Of a stretch of DNA of 64,000 nt, positions 47,790-60,400 are shown piece after piece. Origin of the DNA: Zingiber officinale (lineage: Eukaryota; Streptophyta; Magnoliopsida; Zingiberales; Zingiberaceae); NCBI RefSeq assembly GCF_018446385.1, contig NC_056000.1, positions 32,008,011 through 32,072,010 on the forward strand, read 5' to 3'. The stretch's first letter is position 1; the number at the start of each line of letters is the position of its first letter. The notes beneath the pieces were generated by a model. That model was not told the origin of the DNA, did not search any database, and saw nothing but the letters and a program-made list of their open reading frames with translations. The position numbers were made by a program, and so were the translations under genes.

Positions 47790-49760
47790 TATTGGAGCAA
47801 TTTCCCTAGGTCATGTTTAACCAGTTTGACTAAACTTGAGTTGAGTCAAGCTTGAGTCGGGAATTGAGTTTTGATGTTTGACAATGTATGGAGATTGCTG
47901 GAGCAATCATCTGATTGTGGAGATGGTCAAGGGATTGACTAGGTTGATGAAAAGACAAGTCAAGTGGGTTAGTGTTGACCGGAGACTTGACCGGGTAAGT
48001 CCTAACTGGAGCTTAGGAAAGAGATAAGTCAAGTAGGTCAAAGTTGATAGGAGACTTGACTGGGAAAGTCCTAATTGGAGATTAGGCAAAGGTAAGTCCA
48101 ACAGGAAGGTTGGCAAGAGTGAAAATTCAAGTAGGTCAGTGTTGACCAGACTTAGTGGTGAAAGTCCTGATAAGTGAGATCAGGCAATTGGAAAGTCCTA
48201 GTATAGCTAGGCAAAGGGAAAGTCCTGGTGAGGAGCCAAGCAACTGGAAAGTCCAAGTGTGATCTTGGTAAAAGGAAAGTCCTGGTAAGGAGCCAGGCAA
48301 TTAGAAAGTCCAAGTGTGATATTGGCAAAGGGAGAAAGTCCTGGTGAGGAGCCAGGTAATTGGGAAAGTCCAAGTGTGATCTTGGCAAAAGTTGAAAGTC
48401 CAAGCATGTGGTCTTGGCAAGGTAAGTCCTAGTGTGACTTGGCAAGGAGAACTCGATAACTAGGATGAGACCGAAGGAAGCTCCTGAAGACAAGGCGTGA
48501 ACGATGGGAGATATCCGAGGGACGCAAGGCTGATGAAGGAGGCTAGAAGGCTAGTTCGAGATTGACCGAGTGTAGTCCGACAACTAGGATGAGGCCGAAG
48601 GAAGCTCCTGAAGGCAAGGCGTGAGAAGGATGGGAGATATCCGAGGGACCTAAGGCTGATGGAGGGGGCTAGAAGGCTAGTTCGAGGTCGGTCGAGTGTT
48701 GGTCAAATGCTAGGCATGGATACCCAACAGGTCATGGTTGATCGGGAGTTGGGTTTGGGACCTTGAACTTAAGTTTGAGGCAAGTTCAGGGTGTTCAATT
48801 GATCGGTCGATCAATTGAATCAGTGTCCAATCGATCGGTCGATCGATTGAACCAGTGTCCAATCGATCGGTTGATTGATTGAACCAGTGTCCAATCGATC
48901 AGTCGATCGATTGAACCAGTGTCCAATCGATCGGTCGATTGATTAGAGTGTGCTGTGAGTGTGGGATGACTCCAATCGATCGACCGATCGATTGAGAGCA
49001 TTACTCGCAAGCACATAAACTTTCCCAATTGATCAGGTGATCGATTGGGATCTACCAATCGATCGGTCGATCGATTGAGGAGGAGAAGCTCTCACACGGA
49101 TGCAAGAGCACAGAATGGGTTTGAATCGATTGGCCGATCAATTCAGATGGTCCCAATTGATTGGTCAATCTATTGGGAAGTGACCGTTGAGCAGGAAGCG
49201 AGCAATGGATGGCTGGGATTGTGCAGATGTGACGTGGCAATCGATTGGGACTAATTTAGATCGATTGGGAGCACTGTATAAAGCCTGGACGGAGCATTTT
49301 CTTCACCAGAACTTTGCGTTCTTTCCTGCGACTCTTCTGCGACATTCACAACGATCTTCTCCAAGCTTGCAACGCTAGTTCTTGAAGGTTATTGGAGGCA
49401 CGTCCAACTCAAGAGGCGAGTTACAACAAGAAGAAGAAGCTAGGGTTAGGGTTTTGTGTACAAATCTTGTAAAATTTCCCTTGTATCTGCTTCTCTTTGT
49501 ATTTGTGTTGTATTGTGAGCTTGTAAGGCTTCTCCGCCTTCAATAGTTATCGTAAAGGAGTGATTTCATAGTGGAGGGTGCGTGAGTGTGTGGAACCTTG
49601 GACTAGTCACCTCTTTTTGAGGTGGATACCAAGTAAATCCCTAAAGTTAGCGGTGTTTGTGTTTGTATTGTATTTTCCGCTGCATATCAAGACGAAGCAA
49701 GCACAAGCGCGCGAGGAGACGCTATTCACCCCCCCTCTAGCGGGCATATCGGTCCCAACA
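47790..49760 (+). repeat. 5' LTR of the LARD/TR-GAG element
   Basis: 1971 bases, worn start TATTGG (TGTTGG in the 3' LTR), end GGTCCCAACA. It contains about four 50-60-base units around AAAGTCC.GGT.AGGAGCCAG (48200-48400) and several 32-base CGATCG palindromic units (48795-48950). Confidence 0.93.
48795..48950 (+). repeat. tandem 32-bp CGATCG palindromic repeats in the 5' LTR
   Basis: Successive imperfect units of the form CCAATCGATCGGTCGATCGA followed by TTGAACCAGTGT. Each unit contains a near-perfect palindrome able to form a hairpin. The matching part of the 3' LTR (55788-55916) has fewer units and one longer ATCG run. Confidence 0.9.
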
Positions 49761-49831
49761 ATTGGTATCAAAGCCAGGTCGCTCTTCTATGGACTAACCG
49801 CCATGAGAGCAAGAAGCTAGAGGAAGAAGAA

Positions 49832-52815
49832 GATGAACTTGGGAGGTCCACTTGGATGGGACATCCGGATTCCTCCGCCATACGACAAGGAAGACTTCGC
49901 CTTTTGGAGGAATCGGCTGGAGACATGGTTTCAAATGGATTGGAACCAATGAGTTGTTTTGAGTGACCCATTTGAAGCTCCTATGGACAAGAAGGGTAAA
50001 TGCCTCCGACCTCGGCATTGGACCGAAGAGCAACGAGAGCAATCGGAGGCGGACAAGGAGGTAACGAGAATTTTGCATAATTTACTACCTTCTAATATTT
50101 TGTTGAGTATAGGTGAAACCACAAATGCAAGTGATCTTTGGAAAAAGATCATTGTCTATCATGAAGACCCTACACAAGTCCAAGGAGTGGAAGAGCCCAA
50201 GGAGAAGGGTTCATTGGTCCAAGAAGAGAAGGATCAATCCGATGTTGACACGAGGTCAACATCCGAAGAAGATGAGGAAGAAAAGATGCAATCCGATGTT
50301 GACGAGAAGTCAACATTCGAGGAGGAAGAGAAAGAGAAGGAAGAGGTGGAAGAGGAGAGATCTTTCACATCCTCAAGAGATGAAGAAGTGGAAGAGTCCA
50401 CATCCTCAAGTGAAGAGGAAGAAATAGAAGATGATGTTGTTGGGGTTGTAAGGTTGCAAACATAGTCTCATATTGGAAACACATGGGAAAGATCATGGGT
50501 TTATAAGAGAAAAAGATATCTCCATTGGCATGAGGCCTTTTGGGGAGAGCCCAAGAACAAAACCATGAGGGTCTAGGCCCAAAGTGGACAATATCATGCT
50601 ATTGTGGAGATATCTAAATTCTTTTCGATCCTACAATTGGTATCAGAGCCCAGACTGTCAGAAGGTTTAATCGCCGACTGTGCACAAGAGCTATGGTATG
50701 ATTGAGCCATGTGGGTACAATATTGACCTCGAACAAGGAAAGTAGGGGCTCCTATGTTCGGATCAAGAGAACCAGACACCAGGCAGGAAGTCCTAGTAGG
50801 TCGGGTGGACCGAGGGGCAAGAAGTCCTAGTTGCGACTAGGCAAGGAAGTCCTAGTAGGTCGGGTGGACCGAGGGGCAGGAAGACCTGGTGGGTCGAGGA
50901 TCAGACGTGGGAAGCCTATGGTCCTTTGTTTGAGGGGGGGATTGTTGGGGTTGCAAGGTTGCAAACATAGTCCCATATTGGAAACACATGGGAAAGATCA
51001 TGGGTTTATAAGAGAAAAAGATATCTCCATTGGCATGAGGTCTTTTGGGGAGAGCCCAAGAACAAAACCATGAGGGTCTAGGCCCAAAGTGGACAATATC
51101 ATGCTATTGTGGAGATATCTAAATTCTTTTCGATCCTACAATTGGTATCAGAGCCCAGACTGCCAGAAGGTTTAATCGCCGACTGTGCACAAGAGCTATG
51201 GTATGATTGAGCCATGTGGGTACAATATTGACCTCGAACAAGGAAAGTAGGGGCTCCTATGTTCGGATCAAGAGAACCAGACACCAGGCAGGAAGTCCTA
51301 GTAGGTCGGGTGGACCGAGGGGCAAGAAGTCCTAGTTGCGACTAGGCAAGGATGTCCTAGTAGGTCGGGTGGACCGAGGGGCAGGAAGACCTGGTGGGTC
51401 GAGGATCGGACGTGGGAAACCTATGGTCCTTTGTTTGAGGGGGGGATTGTTGGGGTTGCAAGGTTGCAAACATAGTCCCATATTGGAAACACATGGGAAA
51501 GATCATGGGTTTATAAGAGAAAAAGATATCTCCATTGGTATGAGGCCTTTTGGGGAGAGCCCAAGAACAAAACCATGAGGGTCTAGGCCCAAAGTGGACA
51601 ATATCATGCTATTGTGGAGATATCTAAATTCTTTTCGATCCTACAGATGTCATCTTTTCATTGCAAGAAAAATCAAATGGAGGATCAAGCATCAACCCTA
51701 CAAGAAAAGGTATAAAGATTTCAATTATTAAAGATAAAAATCATATCATTTTCTTTGAGTGTAGGGAGCATGGTCACTACAAGAGCAAATGCCCCAAATT
51801 GGCCAAGAAGAAGGGCCAAGTAGCAACAAAGGGCAAAGAAAAGCTCAAGGAGACAATCCCCACAACAAAGAAGAGCAAGGACCACATTGTGTGTTTCTTG
51901 TGTAATCAAAATGGACATTATCAAAGTCAATGTCCAAAGGGGAAGAGGTCGGTCAAGGTCAAAGGAGGAAGCACAAAGCAAGGGGGAGCTTTTAAGAGCA
52001 AACCCAAGGTAACCTTTAATAGTGCAATTCCTCCTAGTCATGATAAAATTCATGTTAGAAATAATCCTTATCATTTTAATGTAAATTATTATGAAAGTAG
52101 GAAGCATGATAGTGTTAAGGGAAAATACATTCCTCCTCATGCTAGAACTACCACACCTAAGTTTAGGAAGGTAGATAGTAACTTAGGCAATAACTCTAAG
52201 GACTTTAGATATATGCCTAAAAATAGAAATGCTCATAAGGGTCAAGAAAAATCCAAATCTATGGATTTAATGACGGAGAACCAAGTCTTGAGGTCAAGAT
52301 TTGATAACTTAGAAAGGACCTTAGCAAGAATGGAAAATATTCTTAAGGGTCAAAATGAACAAACTCTAGGGAGAACTAGACAAGAGCCATCCAATGGCTA
52401 TAAAGGTTTGAGATACAAACCTAAAGCCAAGAATGATGTGACTTCTTTTCATAGGGTTCCATATAGTTATGGGACCAACCCTAAGATTAGATGTCAAGTC
52501 AAGGATACTAGGGAAGGAATTCCTAAAGGTCCTTTTGGCAAAACCAATGTGACTAAGGCCTCTAAGAAGTCTAACAAAGTCACAAAGAAGGTCACAAGGG
52601 AGACCATCCCTAGAGTTGGCCTAGTAAAGGTGACTAATGCTCCAAAAATGTCAAACAAAGCCACAAATAAGGTTACAAAGGGAGTTAGCCCTAGGAGTGA
52701 CCTAGTAGAAGTGACAAAGGCTTCTAAGAAGCCTAGAAAGGTCCTTAAAAAGGTATCTAGGGAAGTTATCCCTAGTGAGTACCTAGAGCATCCAAGGAGC
52801 ACCAATAGGTTTTGA
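49832..52815 (+). pseudogene. gag of the LARD element, interrupted by a TRIM
   Basis: The frame starts at 49832 (MNLGGPLGWDIRIPPPYDKE) and meets a TGA at 49949-49951. It continues in the same frame with helices (ADKEVTRILHNLLPSN, ASDLWKKIIVYH) and a long Glu/Ser-rich acidic stretch, and is cut at 50437 by the TRIM. After the TRIM it resumes in the same frame at 51646 and runs to 52815. Two zinc knuckles are seen: one reading CREHGHYKSKC with the first Cys pair worn to F-E-C, and an intact CFLCNQNGHYQSQC near 51894-51935. A basic Lys-rich tail follows. The frame outside the TRIM has only one stop, so the damage is modest. Confidence 0.8.
50438..51645 (+). mobile_element. tandem TRIM: three LTRs, two internal regions
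   Basis: LTRs at 50438-50635, 50943-51140 and 51448-51645, each 198 bases (TGTTGGGGTTG...GATCCTACA), alternate with two 307-base interiors. Each interior starts with a tRNA-Met primer site (50638-50650, 51143-51155) and ends with a purine tract TGAGGGGGGGAT. The target duplication GATGT (50433-50437 and 51646-51650) flanks the whole array, so it acts as one insertion with period 505. The LTR has the CCCAAAGTGGACAATATC word common to plant TRIMs. No coding capacity. The LTR copies differ from one another by only a few bases. Confidence 0.96.
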
Positions 52816-54776
52816 GTTCCTAGGAGCATATTCTCTACACCCTAGATGGGTTTAGAGAGTATCAACTCCAATAGGAAGGGTAATTAACCCAACCTTGTTA
52901 AAGTTGACATTTGAGAGCATTTTCAAGATTATTGTTAACCTTTGAAGATGAAAATGATTGTAGGACTACTCTTTGAAAGAGTAATATATGTGCCAAAATT
53001 TGAAGAGTTGAACTTAATCTAACTTAGCACACTTAAGAAAAGTATAAGAAAAATCAAGTTAGAATTTTGATACTTTCTTAAGGAATTAAGAGAAAACCTA
53101 TGCTTTAATCAAATGTGATTAAGCCTTGAAGGGCAAAAAGGTGCCAAGTGTGAGGATTTGAAATTAGGTTAAATTGACACACTTGAGAGAAACAAAAGAA
53201 ATGTCAAATTGGGAATTCTGCATTTTCTTATGGATTTAAGGGAAATGTAAACCTTAATCCAAATTGTTACTCTTGGAAAGAGTAACATGTGCCAAAATCT
53301 AAGAAAATTGGATTTAATTTAACTTGGCACAATTAGGAAAGCCTTAGGGTAATTAAAGGAAAATCTAAGTCCTAATGTAAGACATTTACTCTTTGAAAGA
53401 GTAAAATGTGTCATACTTTGAGGAATTTGTTTAATTTAAAATGACACAAATTTAGAAAAAGAAATGTCAAAATTAGAGTTGGCACACTCTTGATGAAATT
53501 GGGCAATCAAAGATTTAATTTTAAGGTTTAGCTAATAATTAAGGATACTTAGATAGATTATCTAGGTATATTTTGTCTTTGCTAAAATGGCATGATTGCT
53601 TGCTCTTCATATGTCATGACATCATGTGTTGCATTCATGTTTATTATGAAAGATACAAAAATACCATGTTATGTCATACATACATCATGTAGTTATAACA
53701 TGTTTTCCTTTTGAAAATTACTTATTTTGATGTATGCCATGTAACATCATGCATTAAGTTAATTTCCTTGTGATTAAGGACAAAGACATTTATTATGAAT
53801 GGTGAATATCCCAACAAGTGGGATCCCAACAAGTTTTGGTTTTCAAGGGTCATTAACCATTCCTAACCCTTTGTCATACACTTGTATCCATTTAGGGGGA
53901 GTTTTCATGATGAAAACAAGCATGGTTTGGTTAATGTCGACTTAGGTGAAGTTTAGGTTGAGGTTAGTTTCATTATTGAATTTTGAATCTCAAAACTTCG
54001 AGTTTTGATTTTCCTAATTATTTAGGAACCCCAAGTCATTGTTGGTACAATGATAAAAGTTTGACCATGTTTTTAGGGGGAGTTACTCTTTGAAAACATA
54101 AAAATATTTTCAAAGACCTTGGAAGGTGGGTTAAACCTTCGTGATGAATTAATACTCAGGGTCGAGTATTGGAGAGTAATGGAAGGTTGGTTATCTTCAT
54201 TGTTAGGATGTTAAATGCTCTTGGATGAGCATTTTGGAGTAGATGTTTGCTCAAGGGGGACATTGGGTTCAATGAGGGGAATCAGACCTTCATTGGTAAA
54301 ATGAAAAAAATACTCTTGGATGAGCATTGAGAAGAAGATTACTGCTCAAAGGGGAGCATTGGATACAATGAATGGGATTTTCATTGGTCAAATAGTGCAT
54401 GCTCTAGGATGAGCATTGTGAAGTTAAGTAGAACTCAAGCGGAAGCTTTGGAGACAATGAAAAATATGAGATCTTCATTGTGGGGTTGTTAACAACATAT
54501 GAAGTTGTAAACAATGAAGAGTTAACTCTTAAGGAGAAGAGTTTATTTTCTGATTTGATGTGTGACAAAGGAGGAGAATGGAAGGTTAAGTTAGGCCTTC
54601 ATCTCAAGCAGAGGGAGTTTGCCCTCTAGGAAAGGGAGAGAATGAAGGAAACCTTTATTCCTACTTTGTCATGAGAGATTAAGGCTATGAGATTTAGCCT
54701 TGTGAAAAAAAAGAGGTTAAGACTATGAGATTTAGCCTGACTTAGAGGAATTGTCAAACATTAAAAAGGGGAAAAT
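52816..54776 (+). other. 3' non-coding interior of the LARD element
   Basis: Carries dispersed short repeats: TACTCTTTGAAAGAGTAA-type words near 52963, 53267 and 53387, and TTGGATGAGCATT.G-type words near 54222, 54314 and 54405. No conserved protein domain was seen. It ends in the polypurine tract before the 3' LTR. Confidence 0.7.
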
Positions 54777-56725
54777 TGTTGGGGCAATTTCCCTAGATCA
54801 TGTTTGACCAGTTTGACTAAGCTTGAGTTGAGTCAAGCTTGAGTCAGGAATTGAGTTTTGATATTTGACAATGTATGGAGATTGCTGGAGCAATCGTTTG
54901 ATTGTGGAGATGGTTAAGGGATTGACCAGGTTGATGAAAAGACAAGTCAAGTGGGTCAGTGTTGATCGGAGACTTGATCGGGTAAGTCTTAACTGGAGCT
55001 TAGGCAAGAGAGAAGTCAAGTAGGTCAAGGTTGACAGGAGACTTAACTGGGAAAGTCCTAATTGGAGATTAGGCAAAGGTAAGTCCAACAAGAAGGTTGG
55101 TAAGAGTGAAAATCCAAGTAGGTCAGTGTTGACCAGACTTGGTGGTGAAAGTCCTGATAAGTGAAATCAGGAAATTGGAAAGTCCTAATATAGCTAGGCA
55201 AAAGGAAAGTCCTGGTGAGGAGCCAGGCAACTGGAAAGTCCAAGTGTGATCTTGGCAAAAGGAAAGTCCTGGTAAGGAGCCAGGCAATTGGAAAGTCCAA
55301 GTGTGATCTTGGCAAAGGGAGAAAGTCCTGGTGAGGAGCCAGATAATTGGGAAAGTCTAAGTGTGATCTTGGCAAAGGTTGAAAGTCCAAGCATGTGGTC
55401 TTGACAAGGTAAGTCCTAGTGTGACTTGACAAGGAGAACTCGATAACTAGGATGAGGCCGAAGGAAGCTCCTGAAGGCAAGGCATGAAGGATGGGAGATA
55501 TCCGAGGGACGCAAGGCTGATGGAGGAGGCTAGAAGGCTAGTTCGAGGTTAATCGAGTGTGGTGTATAATCCGACAACTAGGATGAGGCCGAAGGAAGCT
55601 CCTGAAGGCAAGGCGTGAAGGATGGGAGATATCCGAGGGATGTAGGACTGATAGAGGAGGCTAGAAGGCTAGTTCGAGGTCGGTCGGGTGTTGACCAAAT
55701 GCTAGGCATGGATACCCAACAGGTCATGGTTAACCGGGAGTTGGGTTTGGGACCTTGAACTTGAGTTTGAGGCAAGTTTAGGGTGTCCAATTGATCGGTC
55801 GATCAATTGAACCAGTGTCCAATTGATCGGTCGATCGATTGAACCAGTGTTCAATCGATCGATCGATCGATCGATTGAACCAGTGTCCAATCGATCGGTC
55901 GATCGATTAGAGTGTGCTGCGAGTGTGGGATGACTCCTATCGATCGGCCGATCAATTGGGAGCATTACTCGCAAGCACAGAAGCTTTCCCAATCGATCCG
56001 GCGATCGATTGGGATCTACCGATCGATCGGTCGATCGATTGGGGAGGAGAAGCTCTCGCGCAGACGCGAGAGCACAGAATGGGTTTGAATCGATCGGCCG
56101 ATCGATTCAGATGACCCCAATCGATCGGTCGATCGATTGAGAAGTGACCGTTGAGCAGGAAGCGAGCAATGGACGGCTAGGATTGTGCAGATATGGCGTG
56201 ACAATCAATTGGGACTAATTTGGATCGATTGGGAGCACTGTATAAAGTCTGGGCGAAGTGTTTTCTTCGCCAGAATTTTGCGTTCTTTCCTTCGACTCTT
56301 CTGCGACATTCACAACGATCTTCTCCAAGCTTGCAACGCCAGTTCTTAAAGATTCTTGGAGGCACGTCCAAATCAAGAGGCGAGTTACAACAAGAAGAAG
56401 AAGCTAGGGTTAGGGTTTGGTGTACAAATCTTGTAACATTTCCCTTGTATCTGCTTCTCTTTGTATTTGTGTTGTATTGTGAGCTTGTAAGGCTTTTCCA
56501 ACTTCGGTAGTTACCGTAAAGGAGTGATTTTATAGTGGAGGGTGCGTGAGTGTGTAGATTCTTAGACTAGTCACCTCTTTTTGAGGTGGATACCAAGTAG
56601 ATCCCTAGAGTTAGCGGTGTTCGTGTTTGTATTATATTTTCCGCTGCATATCAAGACGAAGCAAGCACAAGCGCGCGAGGAGACACTATTCACCCCCCTC
56701 TCTAGCGGGCATATCGGTCCCAACA
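54777..56725 (+). repeat. 3' LTR of the LARD/TR-GAG element
   Basis: 1949 bases, TGTTGGGGCAATTT...GGTCCCAACA, followed by the duplication GGATA. Differs from the 5' LTR mainly by transitions and by repeat-unit number. Confidence 0.94.
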
Positions 56726-56730
56726 GGATA

Positions 56731-58197
56731 GACAAAGGAAGGTACGAACATCATTTGCTACTAAAACATTAAGATTTGGAACTCAAGAATTACAACAGTT
56801 CACACAACATGAGGATCAGTTCCACTCTATATTCAGAGACAAATTAGATCACATATAACACTATCTGATTGATAACATTTGGCACATTCTGACTATTCTT
56901 GGCAACTATGGATATAAGATAGCAGTTATAAATGCTTTAATAAGCTATTTTCTAACAACCATACAAAAGCAAGCAGACAAGAAATTTCCTTGTTATGTTG
57001 TCTTCTCTGGACCACAAGCTGGGGTATATGCTACTTGGGAAGAAATAAATATGGTCATACAAGGCCTAGAACATCCTTTCTTTAAAGGGTACTATTCACT
57101 TGAAGAGGCTTTTAATGTTGCCAGAGCCCAACTTGGTGCTAATTTTTTTATTAGCAATTTATTAAAAACAACAACCATAATGACAAACCCAACCAGCTCA
57201 CAAACTGAAGAGACACCTACATATGCACAAATTACTGAAGGGATTCATGGGTCTCCTTCCTCTTCTACAGCATTAATAGACAAAAAGCCGCAACGACCTA
57301 ACTCTTTAACACTGGCCCAATTAAAAGAATAGGCTGCTACAACCTTCGCTCAAAGAACATCAGCAACTCATATATTGAGCCTGCCCAATACCATACTTGA
57401 AGACATCAACTCTTACGTTAGAAACTTAGTAGAACAGTCTACATTACAAACCTTTATTGAATTATGTGAAGTCTTAAAGGCCTTCCATAAAAATCCTCCT
57501 CCTGGGATAACTATTGTCTATGAAGTAGAATTTGACCCAAAACTCAAATGTCAAAAAATTGGCCCAACTTGTGAAGACTCTGCTAAATACGGATGCCATG
57601 CCAGCTGTTATATTCCTTCCGTAAAGTTAACTTGAACTATGAGAAGTATAAAGCAACCTCTTACAAAGGAAGACTTATTACTCATTTTCTTCTAATGGAC
57701 TATGGACTGCTTTATAAAGTTTGGGTACATGATCCATATTCTGTCAGAGATTTTCCTAAAAAACTTGGTACTATTATTTCTCTAGCCCTAGAAGAAGAGG
57801 AAACGTTTGTCGTATGCACTTTTGAAAGCTCTCCACCTGAATGGCTTGACCTTAACATTGAACCAGCTAAACATCTGGTTAAGATTGACATCAATAAAGT
57901 TGGAGGTATTCAGACATAACTTGAAGATTATCCTTCCAACCCAGATCTTAATTGGGAAGCTCCTCCTACTATTGGAGATCAACTAAAGCACTGAGAGCAT
58001 CAGTACAAAGAACTAATTGGGCTTGGGATCATTTGAAAGATCCAGACAATTACTTCCTAGTCGGAGAAATTTATACTGAAAAAATCTACTGGCGAAAGAT
58101 ATGGGTACTAGATTCTTCCCTTTCTCCTTTAAAACACAACACACAGCTTTACTGCAACATTATCAAAGAAAAACTGAAAGATACTGCCAGAAGCGAC
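56731..58197 (+). pseudogene. endogenous pararetrovirus transactivator/viroplasmin (ORF VI-like)
   Basis: Open pieces at 57051-57332, 57375-57635, 57593-57919 and 57952-58203 change frame repeatedly. The recognisable part is the caulimovirus VI / RNase H1 N-terminal fold near 56980-57140 (KFPCYVVFSGPQAGVYATW, then a Phe-Lys-Gly-Tyr-Tyr turn). In related viruses the protein forms inclusion bodies and allows reinitiation of translation on the polycistronic RNA. This copy is broken and ends at the next insertion. Confidence 0.7.
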
Positions 58198-59270
58198 TGT
58201 TGAACCGTGGTGGCTGGCTAGAAGGGGGTTGAATAGCCTGAAAATAAAACGCAAACCCTTCTCGAACTCTTAAACTAACACTTGCATAAAATCGAAAAGC
58301 AATAACTTAAAACAGAAAATACGAGGCACCGGAGTTGACTTGGTTACAACCGGGGAGGTTGTTAATCTAAGGAGAATGATCATACTAAAAACTCCTTCAA
58401 GCGGAGAAGCCTCTTACAACGATGAAGCGCAGAAAACAGAAGCTTAACTACAGAGAAAGCGTACAAGTGTAGAAAGAATGAATTGCTTGAGTTGTTATTG
58501 TTGAAAAAGCTTCTAGACCAAGGCTATATTTATAGCCTTGGTCGGGGTGTCCTGAGGGTTCCGGATGCCCTGGGGGGATAAACTTTATCCTCCAATGTTC
58601 AGATCGAGTCAAAACTCGATCCTGTGAAAAAGTCAACTCCGGGTGCCCAGAAGGGTTCCGAGCGCCCCGGACAGCTCCGGGCGCCCCGGACAGCTCCTGG
58701 CGCCTCGAACTGTTCTGGGTGCCCCGGACAGCTCATGGCGCCTCGGAGGGAAAGTCAACCCCGTTGACTTTTTCCAACCCGGGTCTTCTGCTCCGGCTCC
58801 GTTCGCCTCAAACCGAGTCTTCCGCTCGCTTGGGTGATCTCTGTCATTCGGAATAGGGCTCACCCGAACTCAACTTCCAGTCTTCTCGAGCAGGCTTCCG
58901 CTCCGGCTTCTCGTCCCTTGGAATCGCCGCATGCTTCCTTCTCGTCCGCCAGCGTACTCATCCGCAGTCTTCGTCCCTCGGTCGCACCCGTGCCGACCTT
59001 CTCGCTAGCTGCGTCTCTTACTCCTCGAGCAGTCTTCTGCTCCGGCTTCTCGTCCCTTGGAACCACCGCACGCTTCTTTCTCGTCCGCCGGTGTACTCTT
59101 CCGCAGCGCCTCGTCCCTCGAACGCACCGCATGTCGTCCTTCTCGCTAGCTGTGTCTTCCGCTCGACTATCTGTGCTCCTAAGTTCCTGCACACTTAGAC
59201 ACAAAGTTAAAAACACACAGGACCTAACTTAACTTATTGATCACACCAAAACAACCTTGGAGTTCCAACA
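58198..59270 (-). repeat. 3' LTR (antisense) of the copia-type TR-GAG element
   Basis: 1073 bases; its complement starts TGTTGGAACTCCAAGG and ends CGGTTCAACA. GC-rich U3 with many CGGGCGCC-like words. The antisense purine tract (ATCTCCCCCTTTTT) follows at 59271. Confidence 0.92.
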
Positions 59271-59284
59271 ATCTCCCCCTTTTT

Positions 59285-60400
59285 GATGTGAGCAACCCAA
59301 GTTAAGCTAGGGTAAAATAGACATGAAAATAAACTAACTAAATTTACAATTAAGTGCAAAAAGATAAAAAATTGTCTACCTCCCCCTAGACTTATACTTT
59401 TCCTTCTCCCCTTTGATCACAAAAAAATGGGGTTCCGAAAAAAATCTAAGGGTTAAAAAAAAATTCTAACTTTCTTAAAAAATTATAAGTTGAAAAAAAC
59501 TCTAAGTTAGAGAATTTTTGAAAAAAAAATTCTAACTTAAAAAAATTTACGAAACAATTTATAACTTTCAGACGAATTTTGTAACTTAAGCAAAAAAATG
59601 TTCTAAGTTAAAAAAAAAACTTTTAAGTAAAAAAAATTCTGACTTAAAAAATTTTGTAATTTTTTTTAAACATTTTTCTAAGTAAAGATTTTAAGCAGAA
59701 ATTTTAGAAAAAACTTTTAACTTTTGTATAAAAGTTTTATGCAAAAAAATTTCTAAGCATAAATTTCTAATTTCAGAGGACCTTTTAACTTACGCAATTT
59801 TAGTTTTAAAAAAATTCTAAATAAAAATATTTTTGAAAAAAAATGTTTAAAAGACTTTTTAAAGTATTATTAAATTTCCACCTTAATGCATTTATCAGAA
59901 AGTTAACTAAATATTTTATTTCAATATTTTGACTTCCAGGTCGTGGCGAGACACTAGGCCTTCTTGGTTATTGAAGCAACAACCACTTCCTTAGACAAAG
60001 CCTCATAAAGAAATTTTAATGTCTAATTTTCTCGTTGAAAGCTCTAAATCTGATTAAAAATTCAAGTCAAACAAGACTTAGGAACCCAATATAGGTTCCA
60101 GCCTACTGTACTAACTAAAAACTTCTTAGGGATATATTTCTTTGAAATATTTCTAATTTGTTCCTTATGATATCGAAAATACCAATTTAAATTATTAAAT
60201 CTTCTAAAATTTGTATTAGAACATGCACGGTTTTTCAAGTTATCTACTTGAATTTTCAAATTTTCATTTTTTGATTTCAATTTCCCTTTTTCTAATTTAA
60301 CTTTATCTAATTCTTCTAAAGGACAAGATTTAGCTAATATTATTTTTAAATTCTTAATTTCTTTTTCTAACTTGCAGCAATCTTTAATTAGAAACTTAAC
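59285..60400 (-). other. non-coding interior of the TR-GAG element, with LTR-like fragment
   Basis: A/T homopolymer-rich stretch. At about 59920-60060 lies antisense sequence resembling the copia-family LTR (GACTTCCAGGTC..TGGCGAGACACT), matching 30660-30760. Either the families share this module or a fragment was captured. Confidence 0.5.

Larger units (their letters stand above)
47790..56725 (+). mobile_element. non-autonomous LTR retrotransposon (LARD/TR-GAG), 8.9 kb
   Basis: Two ~1.95-kb LTRs are flanked by a perfect GGATA duplication (47785-47789 and 56726-56730). The primer site TGGTATCAAAGCC is at 49763-49775, with a gag gene and a polypurine tract AAAAAGGGGAAAAT just before the 3' LTR. 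No protease, integrase or RT could be found in the 5 kb interior, so it must use another element's enzymes. The gag style (zinc knuckles, UBN2-like helices) suggests a copia partner. It inserted into the RNase H end of the viral polymerase region. Confidence 0.92.

Noticed and set aside
48152-48493. 113-residue antisense frame with repeated LGLS/LAP blocks (also 55058-55480)
   Set aside because: It is an artefact of the tandem repeats in the LARD LTR, whose period keeps the frame open.
48795-49060. CRISPR-like regular repeats
   Set aside because: The units are contiguous and palindromic, without unique spacers, and lie within a plant LTR.
58633-59232. Open frames in GC-rich DNA on both strands (also 62087-62576)
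   Set aside because: They lie within LTRs of the TR-GAG element, are not conserved between the two LTRs and have no motif.
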